NCBI RefSeq assembly: GCF_028769735.1
Contig: NC_088171.1
Location: forward strand, 145,163,917 to 145,227,916
Direction of reading: 5' to 3'
Length of the DNA: 64,000 nucleotides
From: Zonotrichia leucophrys gambelii
Taxonomy: Eukaryota; Chordata; Aves; Passeriformes; Passerellidae
Shown: positions 48,301 through 60,800 of the stretch, piece by piece
Position numbering within the stretch: the stretch's first letter is position 1
Layout: each line of letters begins with the position of its first letter
Position numbers and translations under genes: made by a program
Notes under the pieces: model-generated
The model's database searches: none
Told to the model about the DNA's origin: nothing
Seen by the model: only the letters and a program-made list of their open reading frames with translations

Positions 48301-51300
48301 TCACTGCAAATATTTATGACTGTTGAAAATTCATCTATGACTGTTTATAAACACAGCAACAATGTGTCATGGAATCACAGAATGGCTTGGGTTGGAAGGG
48401 ATCTTAAAGATCCTCTACTTCCAAGCCCCTGCCATGGGCAGGGTGAGCTGTTCTCTCTCAAATGTGCTGGTGTGTGGTGGTGTTCACAGGGGTCCCAGGA
48501 TGAGGGAAGAGATGAGAATCTTGGCTCCATGTTTCAGAAGGCTGATTTATTATTTTATGATATATATTATATTAAAAGAAACTTATATATTAAAACTACA
48601 CTAAAATAATAGAAGAAAGAATTTCATCAGAAGGTTAGAAAATAATAGAAAGGAATGATAATAAAATCTTGTGACTGACCAGAGTCAGAGACAGCTGGAC
48701 TGTGATTGGCCATTAATTAAAAACAATCACATGAGACCAATCAAAGATGCACCTGTTGCATTCCACAGCAGCAGATAAGCATTGTTTGCATTTTGCTTCT
48801 GAGGCCTCAGCTTCTCAGGAGAAAAATCCCAGCAAAAGGATTTTTCAGAAAATATGCCTGTGACACTGGTACATCAACCTGTGGGCAGACTGTGACCAAC
48901 CCCTGGTAACAGAGGTAGCAGCAGCCTCAGAAGGGCGGTGGTGCCACCGTGTGTCCTCTCACCAGCCTGTAACCCTCTGCAGGGCACAGACAGGGACAAA
49001 CCTACTGGAGCCTGGATTAGATTCCTCATCCCATTTAGTGACCTTTGGGGTTTGCATCTCTAGACCCTGTGAGCTTTTCCCAGTGTGTGAATAGTGCTGC
49101 TTGTCAGACTCCTCACACATGGGCAGGTCCAGTGCAGAGGGAGCAGGTAAATGGTTTGGTCAGTAAAGTGACAGGTGTGAAAAGTAGAATGGAGGAGTAA
49201 TACAGCAGCCTGTGGGACATAATGTCTTGGATATAGCCTTGGGTGTGTTGGGAAGTTTTCTCTTTTCACAAACAGAACAGGACTGCTGGGGTACATTCAC
49301 TGAGCTTTTATTACAGCATCAGCCTCATTGCATGGCTGAGACAATAGAAAAATGACAAAAGCTCACTTACTGCTAGCAACAGCCAAAGATTTCTTTGTTA
49401 CAGAACATTTTAAAAACTTTCTAGCCAATAGCCCATTGCTAAAGCTTATGGACAGTTGTTGTAGCCAATCACTAAAAGCACATGGATACCTGCTTCACAC
49501 AATGCTTGCTTGTCTACTTTCTATTAACAATACACAATATTTCATTCTTAAGCTTAAAACCTTCTACTGTCTTGCTAAGCATATTTTTCTGCACTCTTAA
49601 GGTCTATCTTAGCCAAGCCCAAAACTCAAGCTATTGTTTCATGTCTTGCTTGCTGTACTATTGTGACTTTTTCTATTCTCAAACTTTGCAGCTGCAGCTA
49701 GTTCTAATTTCTCTGCTCTTTCTGTTTCTAATGCCTGCTTTTCCCAGCTTTCTGAAAATCTTCTTACCTTTACTATTTCCCACAGTTGAGATCAGGCTGT
49801 TGTGTTTCTGGATTTCCTGCCTAACCAAGTGCTGCTGGAGCTGGCTCTTGTTCCTGTGTCTGATTGGAGAAAGTTTGTTTCCCCTTTGACTCAATAGTTG
49901 GTTCAATGCCCTAAACAAGTAATGAGAGATGGCAGGTCTGCTGCTGGAAGAGAAGCCTCACTGAAAATTAAAATCCCAACCCACTCCTGGCTAACTGGTT
50001 TTTAAAACATCTTGTGACACTTTTTATTCCAAAGCAGAAATTCTACCCTCACGCCATCTGTCTCCCAAATTATCTGTGAGGTTATGGTACATCATTTAAT
50101 AAACAAACCCCTTTCCCCACAGAATTCTTCAAGCTTAATTTCTACCTAAAGTCTTTGTTTGCAGCATGGAAACTGATAATACTACTTGATTGGGGTTTTT
50201 TGTTGTCTTTGTTTTAGTGCTCAGAAAATTTGAAAGAGTTCCTGCCTCCAACCTGATTTATGGTTCAGAAGAAGCTCAAATTCTTCAGTCCCAGTCATTT
50301 GGGGGAGACCTGCAAAGCACATATTTTCAGTGCATTTCAGGTGAGAAAAAGTGTTGCCTGTAGGGGCAACACTAATAATTGTGGCAAATAATAATATTTT
50401 CATGTGAGTTTATAGTTAAGTTCCTGGATGAAATATATGTTCTGCAGTTTCTCACTAATTAACTGCAAGATATTTACAACTTTTGGTGGCCTTGGTTCAG
50501 GGAGGAGATTGATGTTTCTTTCAGAAAGAAGTCTTCTGACTTTACACACTACTTCAGACAAATCATCTGACTTTAAAGCCAGTTGATGTAGTTTGCAATA
50601 TGAGTGAGAACTGAGATTTAAACCAGGAAACATTCATCAGACTGTGCAGATGTGCAGACAAAAGAAGAATTAGGTGTTCAGAACATATGAAAAGACAGCT
50701 TTTACCTCTTCAAAAATTATCTGATTGGCACATAAATTGGAATAATCATCATTGCTTACATCAGAAGGGCAGTATAAGGAGTTCATAGATATTCCTCTGC
50801 CAATTTTTGCAGTTTATCTACTATATTGCATCTAGTGTAAGTTGGTTCAGAATCACCTAGTGCCCAGAGGAATCACCACACTGCTTTCAGGGTGCTTTCA
50901 GTCAGTCTCACCTTGTGTCTCTTAAAGCTCAGGTTATGAAAGGAGGCAGAGGGATATGTTCAAGATAAAAGCTCTCTGTAGTAATAGAGATGTCCAAAGT
51001 TCTGATAAATCAGTGGCTGTGTGCCACATGCCAGAGTTTAGTTGGAGCAATCACCTCTCATGCTGAGAACTGAATATGTGAAGCCTTTTATTACTAGGAT
51101 GATTTTCCTTCGCGAGCTCATCCTGGCTCTATACTGTAAGATTTCTTGCACCTTCCCCTGAAAATGGAGGTCTTCAAAAGCAAGACACTGAACTGAGAGA
51201 GCTGGGGAGGAAATCGTGCCCCTCTGCCAACCAATCTGGTTCCATCTCTCTTATAGCTGTGTTTTCTTTGTAAGTTATGTAAATAAATGGTGGCACAACT

Positions 51301-54300
51301 AGAAAATATTACTGCTGAAGTTCTCATTGAGGGGTGAGGGTTAATCTATCCCTCTAAGGTCAAATAGTTGAGCTTGCATTTCAGCTGATGTTTTGATCTA
51401 AGGTGGTTGATTTTATACTAAAGATTTGGAAAGTGTTTCACCTGGGCTAGGAGCAGAGCTGTGGGAGTGAGTTAAGGGTGAATGTGTAAGGGCAGAAGGA
51501 TCTTCCCCTAAATCTGGAGGGGATGGCTCCTTCTCCCTTAAACTGGCCAGGGATGGCTCTTTCTCCATTACAAAGGCCAGAGGATTGCTGCAGGGGCAGC
51601 CAGCATGATTGAAGAATTTGAAATTAAAGGTTTCCCCCCTTCCTATCACTCTGATATTTGTCCCAACCTCCTTGCCATGGGGTTACTGTATCAGGCAGAT
51701 GTGATGTGCTGGCAAAGTGGTTCATGAGAGTCCTGCCTCAGCCAAAATTATCCGGCAGACTTTAAATATTTGGGTCTGTGGTCAGATCTGTCTCGGCTGT
51801 TTATATCATCAGGTGATGAACAACTCTCTGCATTAATTTAATTCAATTTAAAGTCCTTAATTCTCTACTAAAGTAGTTGAGTACTAAAGTTCATTTGGCT
51901 AATTAAATTCATGTATGATAGACATAAGAAAATCTTCATAAATAGCAGTAAGCAGTGGAATTTGTAGCAAATTTTCATGTGAAGTGCTTGGAAACCTAAA
52001 ATTTCCTTCCTGTTTTTCAGGCTGTGAGAGGGAAGATGCCTGTGGCTTTGCAACTGTAACTCCTGCTGGTACTGAAGTGCTCTGTGAGTTATACAGTGCT
52101 GCTGAAGCCAACTTCAACTGCACCACCTCTGGATTGGTAAGAATGATCATATTTAAAAATATATGTTTATCACAGTGCTATGTTTCCAATGTAAGTAAAG
52201 ATCACAGAAGAAATGCAGGCTGTCACCTGACCCCTTGGACATTGCTCTTCCCCATGGCAGTGATAAATCCCTGCAAGCTGGTAAAGAAGCTACACCCAGA
52301 TATTTCCAAAAATGACATCTGAATACCTCAGTGTTTGAAGCATCACACAGCACTGTTTTCCCTAAATCATGCTGAGCACCTGCAGATAGGATATCAGGTT
52401 GGTTTAAAAAGAGAGGGTTAATCTGGATAGTCCAAACTAGAAGTAGCCAGGTCAGTAAACAGGCCACCTGAAACAATTCTACTTTCTGAGTTCCTTCCTG
52501 TAGCCCAGGGTTTGAACTGTATGCTCTTTATCACTGTGCTGTTTTCCTGTTCACTACTTTAAACAGCAATGTGGCACTGAGGAGATGAGATATCAGCTGG
52601 ATTGTGTAAAAATTGTCTGTATGAGAAAGACTAAAAAATGTCCACATGGAGTTGTGCTATGATAACCTTTGTGTTGCTCATTGCTCCCCATGAGTTTCTT
52701 AATAAAGAAAATGTATTTTAGGAGAGGAAATCCATTAGGTTGTATTTATTTTGCTTGGCTGTTTTCTGTCTCAGGTGCAAGGTGTCCTGGGGAACCCTGC
52801 TGCCACCAGCATCAGTGGCCTCAGCTGCTTGCTGCGTGTCAGGAACCCAGAGGGAAATGCCCCGATGGCCTTTTTGAAGAGAGGTACCAGATGTGAATCC
52901 CTCACCTAACTCTGACTCTGTGTCCAAGCTGGTAGTTACTTCTGTAGAGGATCAGGTCTAAATTTGGGAGCATCTTTGTTTAAGAAGACACAATACTTTA
53001 AAGAGATCAACATTTAGTGGCAGTCCAGAAGCTTCAACAAATCTTTCTTTCATATCTTGGTCCCTAAAAATTAGGAATACTTTTTTGAAATCATCAAATC
53101 ATTTTGATGATTTTTGCCAGCAACTAGTCCCATAAAACCTCAAAATCTCTGCAATGTATTTCTAGTTATGACTTCTCTTAACTAAGCAGTTTGTTATTTG
53201 AATACATAAGGCATTATTAATGACCAGCCTGTACATAATTTAATTTTACTTTACTTTTGATTGTGAATTGTTCTAGTAATATGCCAGCCAAGAAGTAAAT
53301 GAATCCTAAAACATTTCAGCTGAACTAATGAATGCATGAGAAAAACTTTATTTATTTATTTATTTATGGCTTGAGTGAGGCTGATAGCACCACATCAATT
53401 GCGTGTCCAGCTTTAATTGTCCTGCCAAACTGGAAGCAAGATAATCAAATGCTGCAGGGTTTGAGTCAAAACTCTTTGGTTTTACCATGTTCTTTGTACT
53501 TCTATCCAAACCTCTGAGGCACTATTTATTAATATTAATAAAAATAGAAGATCTAAGTCTCACCTGAAAATAAATCAAGTCCTCTGAGCTAGTTGTGATT
53601 GGTATAATCTTTTAAATGCCAGATCTATTCTAGTTTTCTAGATCCAAAATTCTATGAATCATACCCTCCTAGTTAGCAGAAGTCTTAATTGCAGATGCAG
53701 CTATGCTGGCCAAATGACACATTTTACTTTTATAACGAGATAAATTTGTTTCATTTTTATCTGGGAGTTACTAAGAGTGTAACTGAGTGCTTGAAGGTGG
53801 AATAATTACCAACCTTACTGCATAGATCAGTTTAGGAGCTCTTTGCTGGCAGTGCATTAAACCAGCTACTCAGGAATAATGGCACCACGTCATTTGATGA
53901 TCTTATCTTGCCTCTGAAACTCAAAACCCAGAAAAAGACTTTTATAACTGAGTTTTGATCATAAAACTTTCAACCAGCTCCAGTCTGCAGGCAATTTTAA
54001 AACATTCTTTGGGCACCCCTTGAGCTCCTTCCCCTTTGTGTCTCCCCAGGACCGGAATTCAGCTCCTCTGGACTGAAGGCCTTTGAGAGAACTGGATTCC
54101 AGAACGTTCTGTCGGGCGTGTACCGCTCCCTGGTGCTCCCAGCAGCCGGCACATCCCTGACTGATGCTCAGCTGCTCTGCAGGCAGGAGTGCAGCCAGGT
54201 CTCGTGCTGTGATGGGTTCATCCTGAGCCAGCTCCTGCTGGATGCAGGTACTGCCTGCCTGCCCAGGAAAGCAGTGCTAAATGAGCAGGAGTCATTGTTG

Positions 54301-57300
54301 GACGCAGTGCACCCACCTCTGCACCATACCTGTCTCTGCATCACTGACTTTTCTTTGGTGTTGGGAAGGTTTGAGTAATGCCCAAGACCTGAGGTAGCAA
54401 CCTGCTCTTGGAACAAAAATGGACATTTTGAAGGGAAAAGCCTGACAGAGTTCCAGCAGTGTTTGGGCAATGCTCTTGGGAGCATGGTGGGACTCTGTGC
54501 AGGGCCAGGAATTGGACTCAGGGATCCTTGTGGGTCTCTTCCCAAACTCAGCCTGTTCTCTGTGTGTGTGACATCTCCATCTGGATGAGACAAATTGTTC
54601 TGAAAACACCTCTCTCCATACATAGACAGCTTGGTTACCAGAAGTTGGTGCCTTTCAGCTGATGCAGGAACTAAGAAGGTGCCTCCAGATAGAGTTCTTG
54701 TGGTGCAAATAAAAATCAGCTTCCTTTTAAGAGCAGGAAAAAAGGATGCCAGACAAAATTATATTATTGCATGCAGAAATGCTAAAATCTCCCAGGTCTG
54801 GATGTCTGTCTAGGAGAGAGAGTGGTAGTGGATGGATGGAGTCTGGCAGAGGTGGGACTTTGGCACAACCAGATTTTGCCAACAAGTTCAAGCACTTTAT
54901 GCCAGTGCTTACTTTTTGCAGTTTAGTTTCAAGCTCACATGGTATTTACTTTCCTCCTGGAGAGGCATTTCCTGTAGGAAATGTGAAGTTTTAAATTACA
55001 TGCCTCAAGGACTTAAAGACAAGCTCTATCAACACCCAGGAGTTGGACTTGATGATTCTTGTGGGTCTCTTCCAACTCGGGATATTCTATGATTCTGTGG
55101 AATCCAGGCATGTGCTAGTGGCTGATGGTGAAGTGTGACAAGCACTTCACCAGTTTGGAGTGGAAACTGATCTTAGATTTAAGAAAATCTGTGAAAATCT
55201 GTCACAAATTATCTGTGAAGGTTTTCAAGAAAATATTTCCAGAAAATTATTCTCTGTTTTGGCATCTCTTTTTTTTTTTCTTTTTCTTTTTTGCATCACA
55301 GTATTCTAGATGGTCTTGTAAAGTCCATTTCTGGATACATTTACAATCAAATTTTGGGTTCTCTCTACTTGTGAGTGTAGAAGGTGAATATCTCTTTGGT
55401 TGGGGTGACTATTTGGATCAGTTCTACAGGTAAATGCATTACTTGGACTGGAATTTTGCTTAAAAAGAAAGAAAAAAGAAGGAAAAGGTAACATATTCAA
55501 TATCTTGTGTACGCAGTCCGTAAAAACAAGCTAGAGAGGGCATTGTAAAACCTTAGAAATGCCTTAGCTGTGACACCAAGTGCAAAGCAAGAGCTGAATA
55601 TTGCCTAGAAGTTATGGTAATTTTGATGCCAGAACATGTGGCCTTAAACACTCTGGTCCCCAACCCACATCACAGTGCTAGGGAGACTCAGGCCTGGGAT
55701 GGCTGAAATCAGGCACCAGTTCAGGAACCCATTGTAGCAAAAATGTACAAGTGCTTTTTTTTTTGTTCAGAATCTGAGATTTTAAGACCATCAAATGATT
55801 GGATGTATCTCTTGTGGTGCTATGAAGGGCTGAGAACATTGTTGGGTATAACCAGGTAACAGTAATATTTTATTAGCTGATAATAGTATGTGCCTGAAAT
55901 TCCTAAAAAACAGGCTATAAATGTTTAGTTTGGGTATGAGTAGCTGACCTTAGCACTCAAACTTGAACATATTATTCTAATTTGCTTATTTAGGTTTTTT
56001 GGGGGTTATTGGGTATTAATACTGAAGGGTACCTCTCTCAGTAACACAGGTTTAGCTGGAGCTTAGAGAAAGTTCTGGGGGGCTTGGGTAGGTGCAAAAC
56101 ATCAGTGCAGTGATGCAGCTGTGTCTTTTCCTGCCCCAGGTACCATTCTGTGCAGTTTGCTGAGCTCCCCAGATGTGCTGATCTGCAATGCCAAAGGATG
56201 GAGTCCAACACCAACCTCAGCCGTGGAGGAGTTGTGTAAAGGTGTGAGCTATGATGAGAAGGAGAAGAGGTTTTCCTTCACCCTGGGAGGACAAGTGTTC
56301 AGTGGATGTAAGTGAATTACCTCAATTTACATCAATTCTCCTTATTTGTTGTATAGACACTGTCTTATTCGCCAGCCTGCCCTTGTGCTCCAATGCTTTT
56401 ATCAAGTAAATCCATATCACAAGAGAATAAGAATTCTCTGGCTGGATGTATTGCTGGATAAATGGACCTCTCACATTTTGCCACATGAATATTAATGGGA
56501 GTTGAGACTGTGTTTAATATATCACTCTGTAATACCTACAGCATTTAATTCAGGCAGATCCAAGCCAATAATCTGAAAGAAAGGTAGGGTCTGTAGCAAA
56601 GATAAAAAGGGAGATGTTCAGACCTACATGGTAAAAGCAATGACAGGAAATTGAGTAAAGTTTGGCACCCTAGACCCAGACTATCCCCATAACACCTGGG
56701 ACTTTCTTCCTTAGACTTTTATATTGTTATCAAAGTGATGCATAGCTTAGTGATGTGTTTTCTATGCAATTTCTGAGCATTGAAAAAACATGTTTAATTT
56801 AAACAGTTGTTCTAACAAAATTTTTTCTTTATTAGCTTCTCAGTTGATGGAAGAGGCAGAAAGAAATTTCACTACCTACCAGGAAATTTACCTGTGGAGA
56901 AGTAAGTTATCTAACAGAATTTGTTATAAAAACTTATGATGAACTGTAGGGTGTGGCAGAAGTCAGTTCTATTATGGAAATGTCACTGTCACTTCATTTC
57001 ATGCTATCCAAATGAAGACACAACTCAGACGCCTATTTGGGCAGGGATGTGTAATCTGGTGTAATTCTTCTACTGCCAGTTTCATGAAATTTGGGTAAAA
57101 TCTTGTGTCTGAGATGATTTTAGTACCCTTGAAAACAATATCATGAAGACACCTGCTTTGTCCCATCAGTCTCCAAGTACCATAATACTTTGGCACTTTA
57201 TGCCTAATAAATGGGTTATGTTTATTAGCAGAATAATTGTATATTTTGCTTTCTGAATCTCACCATGTACATGGCAGGAATTTGCATAAATGATTTGTAA

Positions 57301-57769
57301 TAATAATTTGTGCTTTACAAGTGCACAAAGCCTTCAGAGGGCTGTGACTGAATACAGAGTGACTGTGGATGCAGCATTTACTTTTTTCATCCAAACAATG
57401 CATTTGGGTTTAGGTGCTCCCCAGAGCTGTGCAGAGATGGGTTTACTCATTCTTGATTCAACATTTGGAGGAACTGCCAAAGGAATTTTCCTAGGTGGTG
57501 CACTTTATTTATTTGTTCAGTTTTGGGAGCTGAGGATTATTTTGTCTTGTGAAAGAAAGATAAAGGGAATTACTCTGCTCTTTGATTCCTGTTTCATTCC
57601 AGACTCTGATATGGCCACCCGCATGAAAACCTCTCTGTGTGAGGCTGCTGCTTTGGAGACAAAGGATGATCTGGTGTTATCAGGTATTAGAGCAATAGCA
57701 GACAGAGCAGGTAACAGAAGAGAGCAGGGACAGGGTGCAGAATTCAACCAGAAAATATCCTATATTGCG

Positions 57770-57811
<42 letters not shown>

Positions 57812-60800
57812 GAACATATATATATATAATGAACATATATATATATATATATATATATGTTCATTATGGTATAGGTATTGTAAATTCCAGAGGATTTCTC
57901 TGAAGCAGGATGCTTGATACAGGTTTTGAGAAAGATGTTCAACATGTAGGCCTGGCTTTCTGATTCTTACCTTTGCCAGAATAGGCTGGAAATTAAGGTG
58001 TTAAAACGTTCAGTGTGAAACTTGTTCTTTTAGATTTACTGAGCTGAAGAGTCATGGGAAATACTATTTGACTGAGAAAAAGAATTTCACATAAGCCCAG
58101 GAATGAAATCCTTGGCCTGGATATCTGGCTATCTTTACTGCTATTGACAGTATGATTGTAAATGCAGGGCATAGAGAAACCCAGGATGAAACATAATCAC
58201 AAGTGGTTCTTCTATGCATGATGACAGTGAGGGACCTGTGAACTTCTCTTAGCTCCTTTGTTATTCCATGGTTTGCTCTTTGTTATATGAAGTCATGTAT
58301 AGGTCCAAAATAATCTGTAGGAAGTTACTGGAGTTCACTGGGGCCTTCAGCACTATAATCCTATGAGAAAGTGAGCAGTGGAGTTTGCTGAGAGCACCTT
58401 GATTCATTTTTAATGAATTAGAATCTTTGCTGAGGTGCATTGATGAGTGTCTGAGCACATAATTTAATATGTGCAAAATCCTAAAAGGAAGTGAATTGCT
58501 CATGGTATTTAAAAGGAAAGTAAGCTAAACTAATTAAAAAAACTAAAAATGCCCATTTACCTAGCAGAGCTCCTATATAGTTAGGGGTATTTTAAAGTCT
58601 AGATTTAAAAAGAAAGAGAAAAAAAATGCACTTACTATGGTGGTTGAATTATCTTGCATTTACCTGCCAAGGCATGAGTGCAGCCCTCAGGGTTTTCCAT
58701 TTACCTTGCTGGGGCTGATGATATCATTAAAACCTGCAGTTATGCAAGGAATGCAGTTTTACCTCCATCCCTAAATCTTAGTCTGGGCACCAGCTGTTCA
58801 AGAGAAACTGAAGGTTGAAGTTATGACCTGAGGGGTAACAGGAATTATAGGTTACCTTTTCTAGGAAGTCATGAATGCATCTGTGAAAATGTCTACAGAG
58901 CTGTTATCACTTGATAATCATTTGTAAAACACAAAGTAACATATCTTTTCTAGTTTCTTTTTCTAGTTTCTGATAGAAAATTCAAAGCTACAGTGCATTT
59001 TCAGCATGCCAGTAGGTGCTTCAGCACTTGACAGAATCATCAGCATGTCTTCACTTCTTGTTTTCATTATGGTCTGAATATTTCACTGCATGTGAGTTTA
59101 AGTAATACATTGTCCACAATTGGACAAATTGGAACTGGGGACGAGGTCTGCTGATGATATTTGATAAATAAGAAAGTATTTATGAAGAAATTTGTAAGAG
59201 ATCAGTGAAGATCTTATAAAAAGAGAGTCCATTTCTTTTAATACTGGACACTTATTTAAGGGGATGAATTTGGGAACAAGAAAATAGCTGTGATTGATTG
59301 TTTCAGAGGGAGCTCAGGAGATATAAATCACTGCATACATGTCTAAAGTTCACAAGCAGGTGACAGAAATGAGTTATTTAATGTGGTCTGTGGGAGCATA
59401 AATTCAGAGAAATGAGCTTAAATGACTGAAATAGGTATTAAGCTTGTCAAGAAAACTTTTAAGACTGAGAGGTGTAAAAGACTCTCAAGGGAATATAAGG
59501 GAACTGCTCTATTTTGAATTAACAAAACATAAATTAAGGAATTACAAACATCCTTTGAATCCTCATACTTAAATCCTCTGAACCCTCATCCTTCGCTGTT
59601 AGGATATTGTGTCACATGACAGAGTAGAGCAAACCCTCTAATTTCTAGGAGCAGGAATTCTCATCTAGTTTTTGGGTGTTGGAAACAGTCTGGCAGTGCT
59701 ATTTTGTACAGTGCAGCTCAGTGAGGAGACACTGCCTACAGGAGAGTCACTGTGGGTGGACAATTCTGTTATTAAAAGCAGGCTTTGGTGTATTCTAGCC
59801 CTACAAAATGATTGCAGCTGTATTTTACATGAAATGCAGAATCTTATATATAAATAAATTTAATTAATTCCAGATGATAGTTAATTTTTTGTGGGATTCT
59901 TTGTTTGCTTGTATCTCAGATTCCACAAAGGATCTTTTCTACCTAATGGACAACAGCCAGATACAAAGTGACCAGAACTACTCCCTCCCTTACCAGCAGT
60001 ATTGGATCTTCAGGCAGAAGTCTTCAGCTGAGGAAGCTCTGCTGTGGTGTCTCACACGTAAGGCATCATGGGTACTGCTATTCTGCAGGGGATAATAACT
60101 AAATGAAGTCTTTTAACAGGTGTTACAATAATATTGAGTAAAAGCTTTAGACTTTGGGGTATTTTTTGTAGGCAACTTCTAAAATTTTAATGGGAATTGT
60201 CAATGTTTGTTTATTCCTTACAGTCTTTGCCTGCCGTGGCAGAAAGGGTGCCCATAATTCACCATCAGGGTGCCCCTGTCATGGGCAAGAAAAGTCAAAG
60301 GTACAGCTTTGGCAATGCCCTGCTGTTCTTGAAGTGTACCACTCCAAATAAGGAGGTGGAGTAGTGGTAAAAGAAGGTAAAATGCAGATAATTGGGGTTA
60401 GTGATAAATTATATTTTGATGCAGTAAATGGAGAAGAGTTTCTAGTTCTACCAGGAAGTCAGAACTAAGAGTACTAAGCAGTGCACGATCCCTGTAAGAA
60501 GTCAGTAGAGCTATTCCTGTTTAAAATTAAGCATTGGCACACGTTATAGGAGCCATTGCCATGGTAATTAAGAAATGGATTTGACAGCTTTGGTTCTTTT
60601 CTGAAGGTGTGCTCTTATCCTGGGATAAACTTCAGAACAAATTGCTGTGAGCAAATGTCTTGAATAGTTGATTCTAAGAAAGTTATGTTTAATTTTGTGT
60701 GATGCTTGAATGCTTCAGAAATATTTTTGTAAAAACTTGAGACATTGTAGACATTATTGTCCTTTTTATTTGTTAGAGACCACTAATGATGCAGAGTTCT

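Noticed and set aside
57290..57829. A 179-codon frame spanning exon 29
   Set aside because: Only 57603-57683 matches TG; the rest reads through both splice sites and into the CT/AT microsatellite.
60214..60360. Possible additional TG exon after exon 30
   Set aside because: There is an acceptor-like TTCCTTACAG, but the translation does not resemble TG and exons 30 and 31 join directly in phase.
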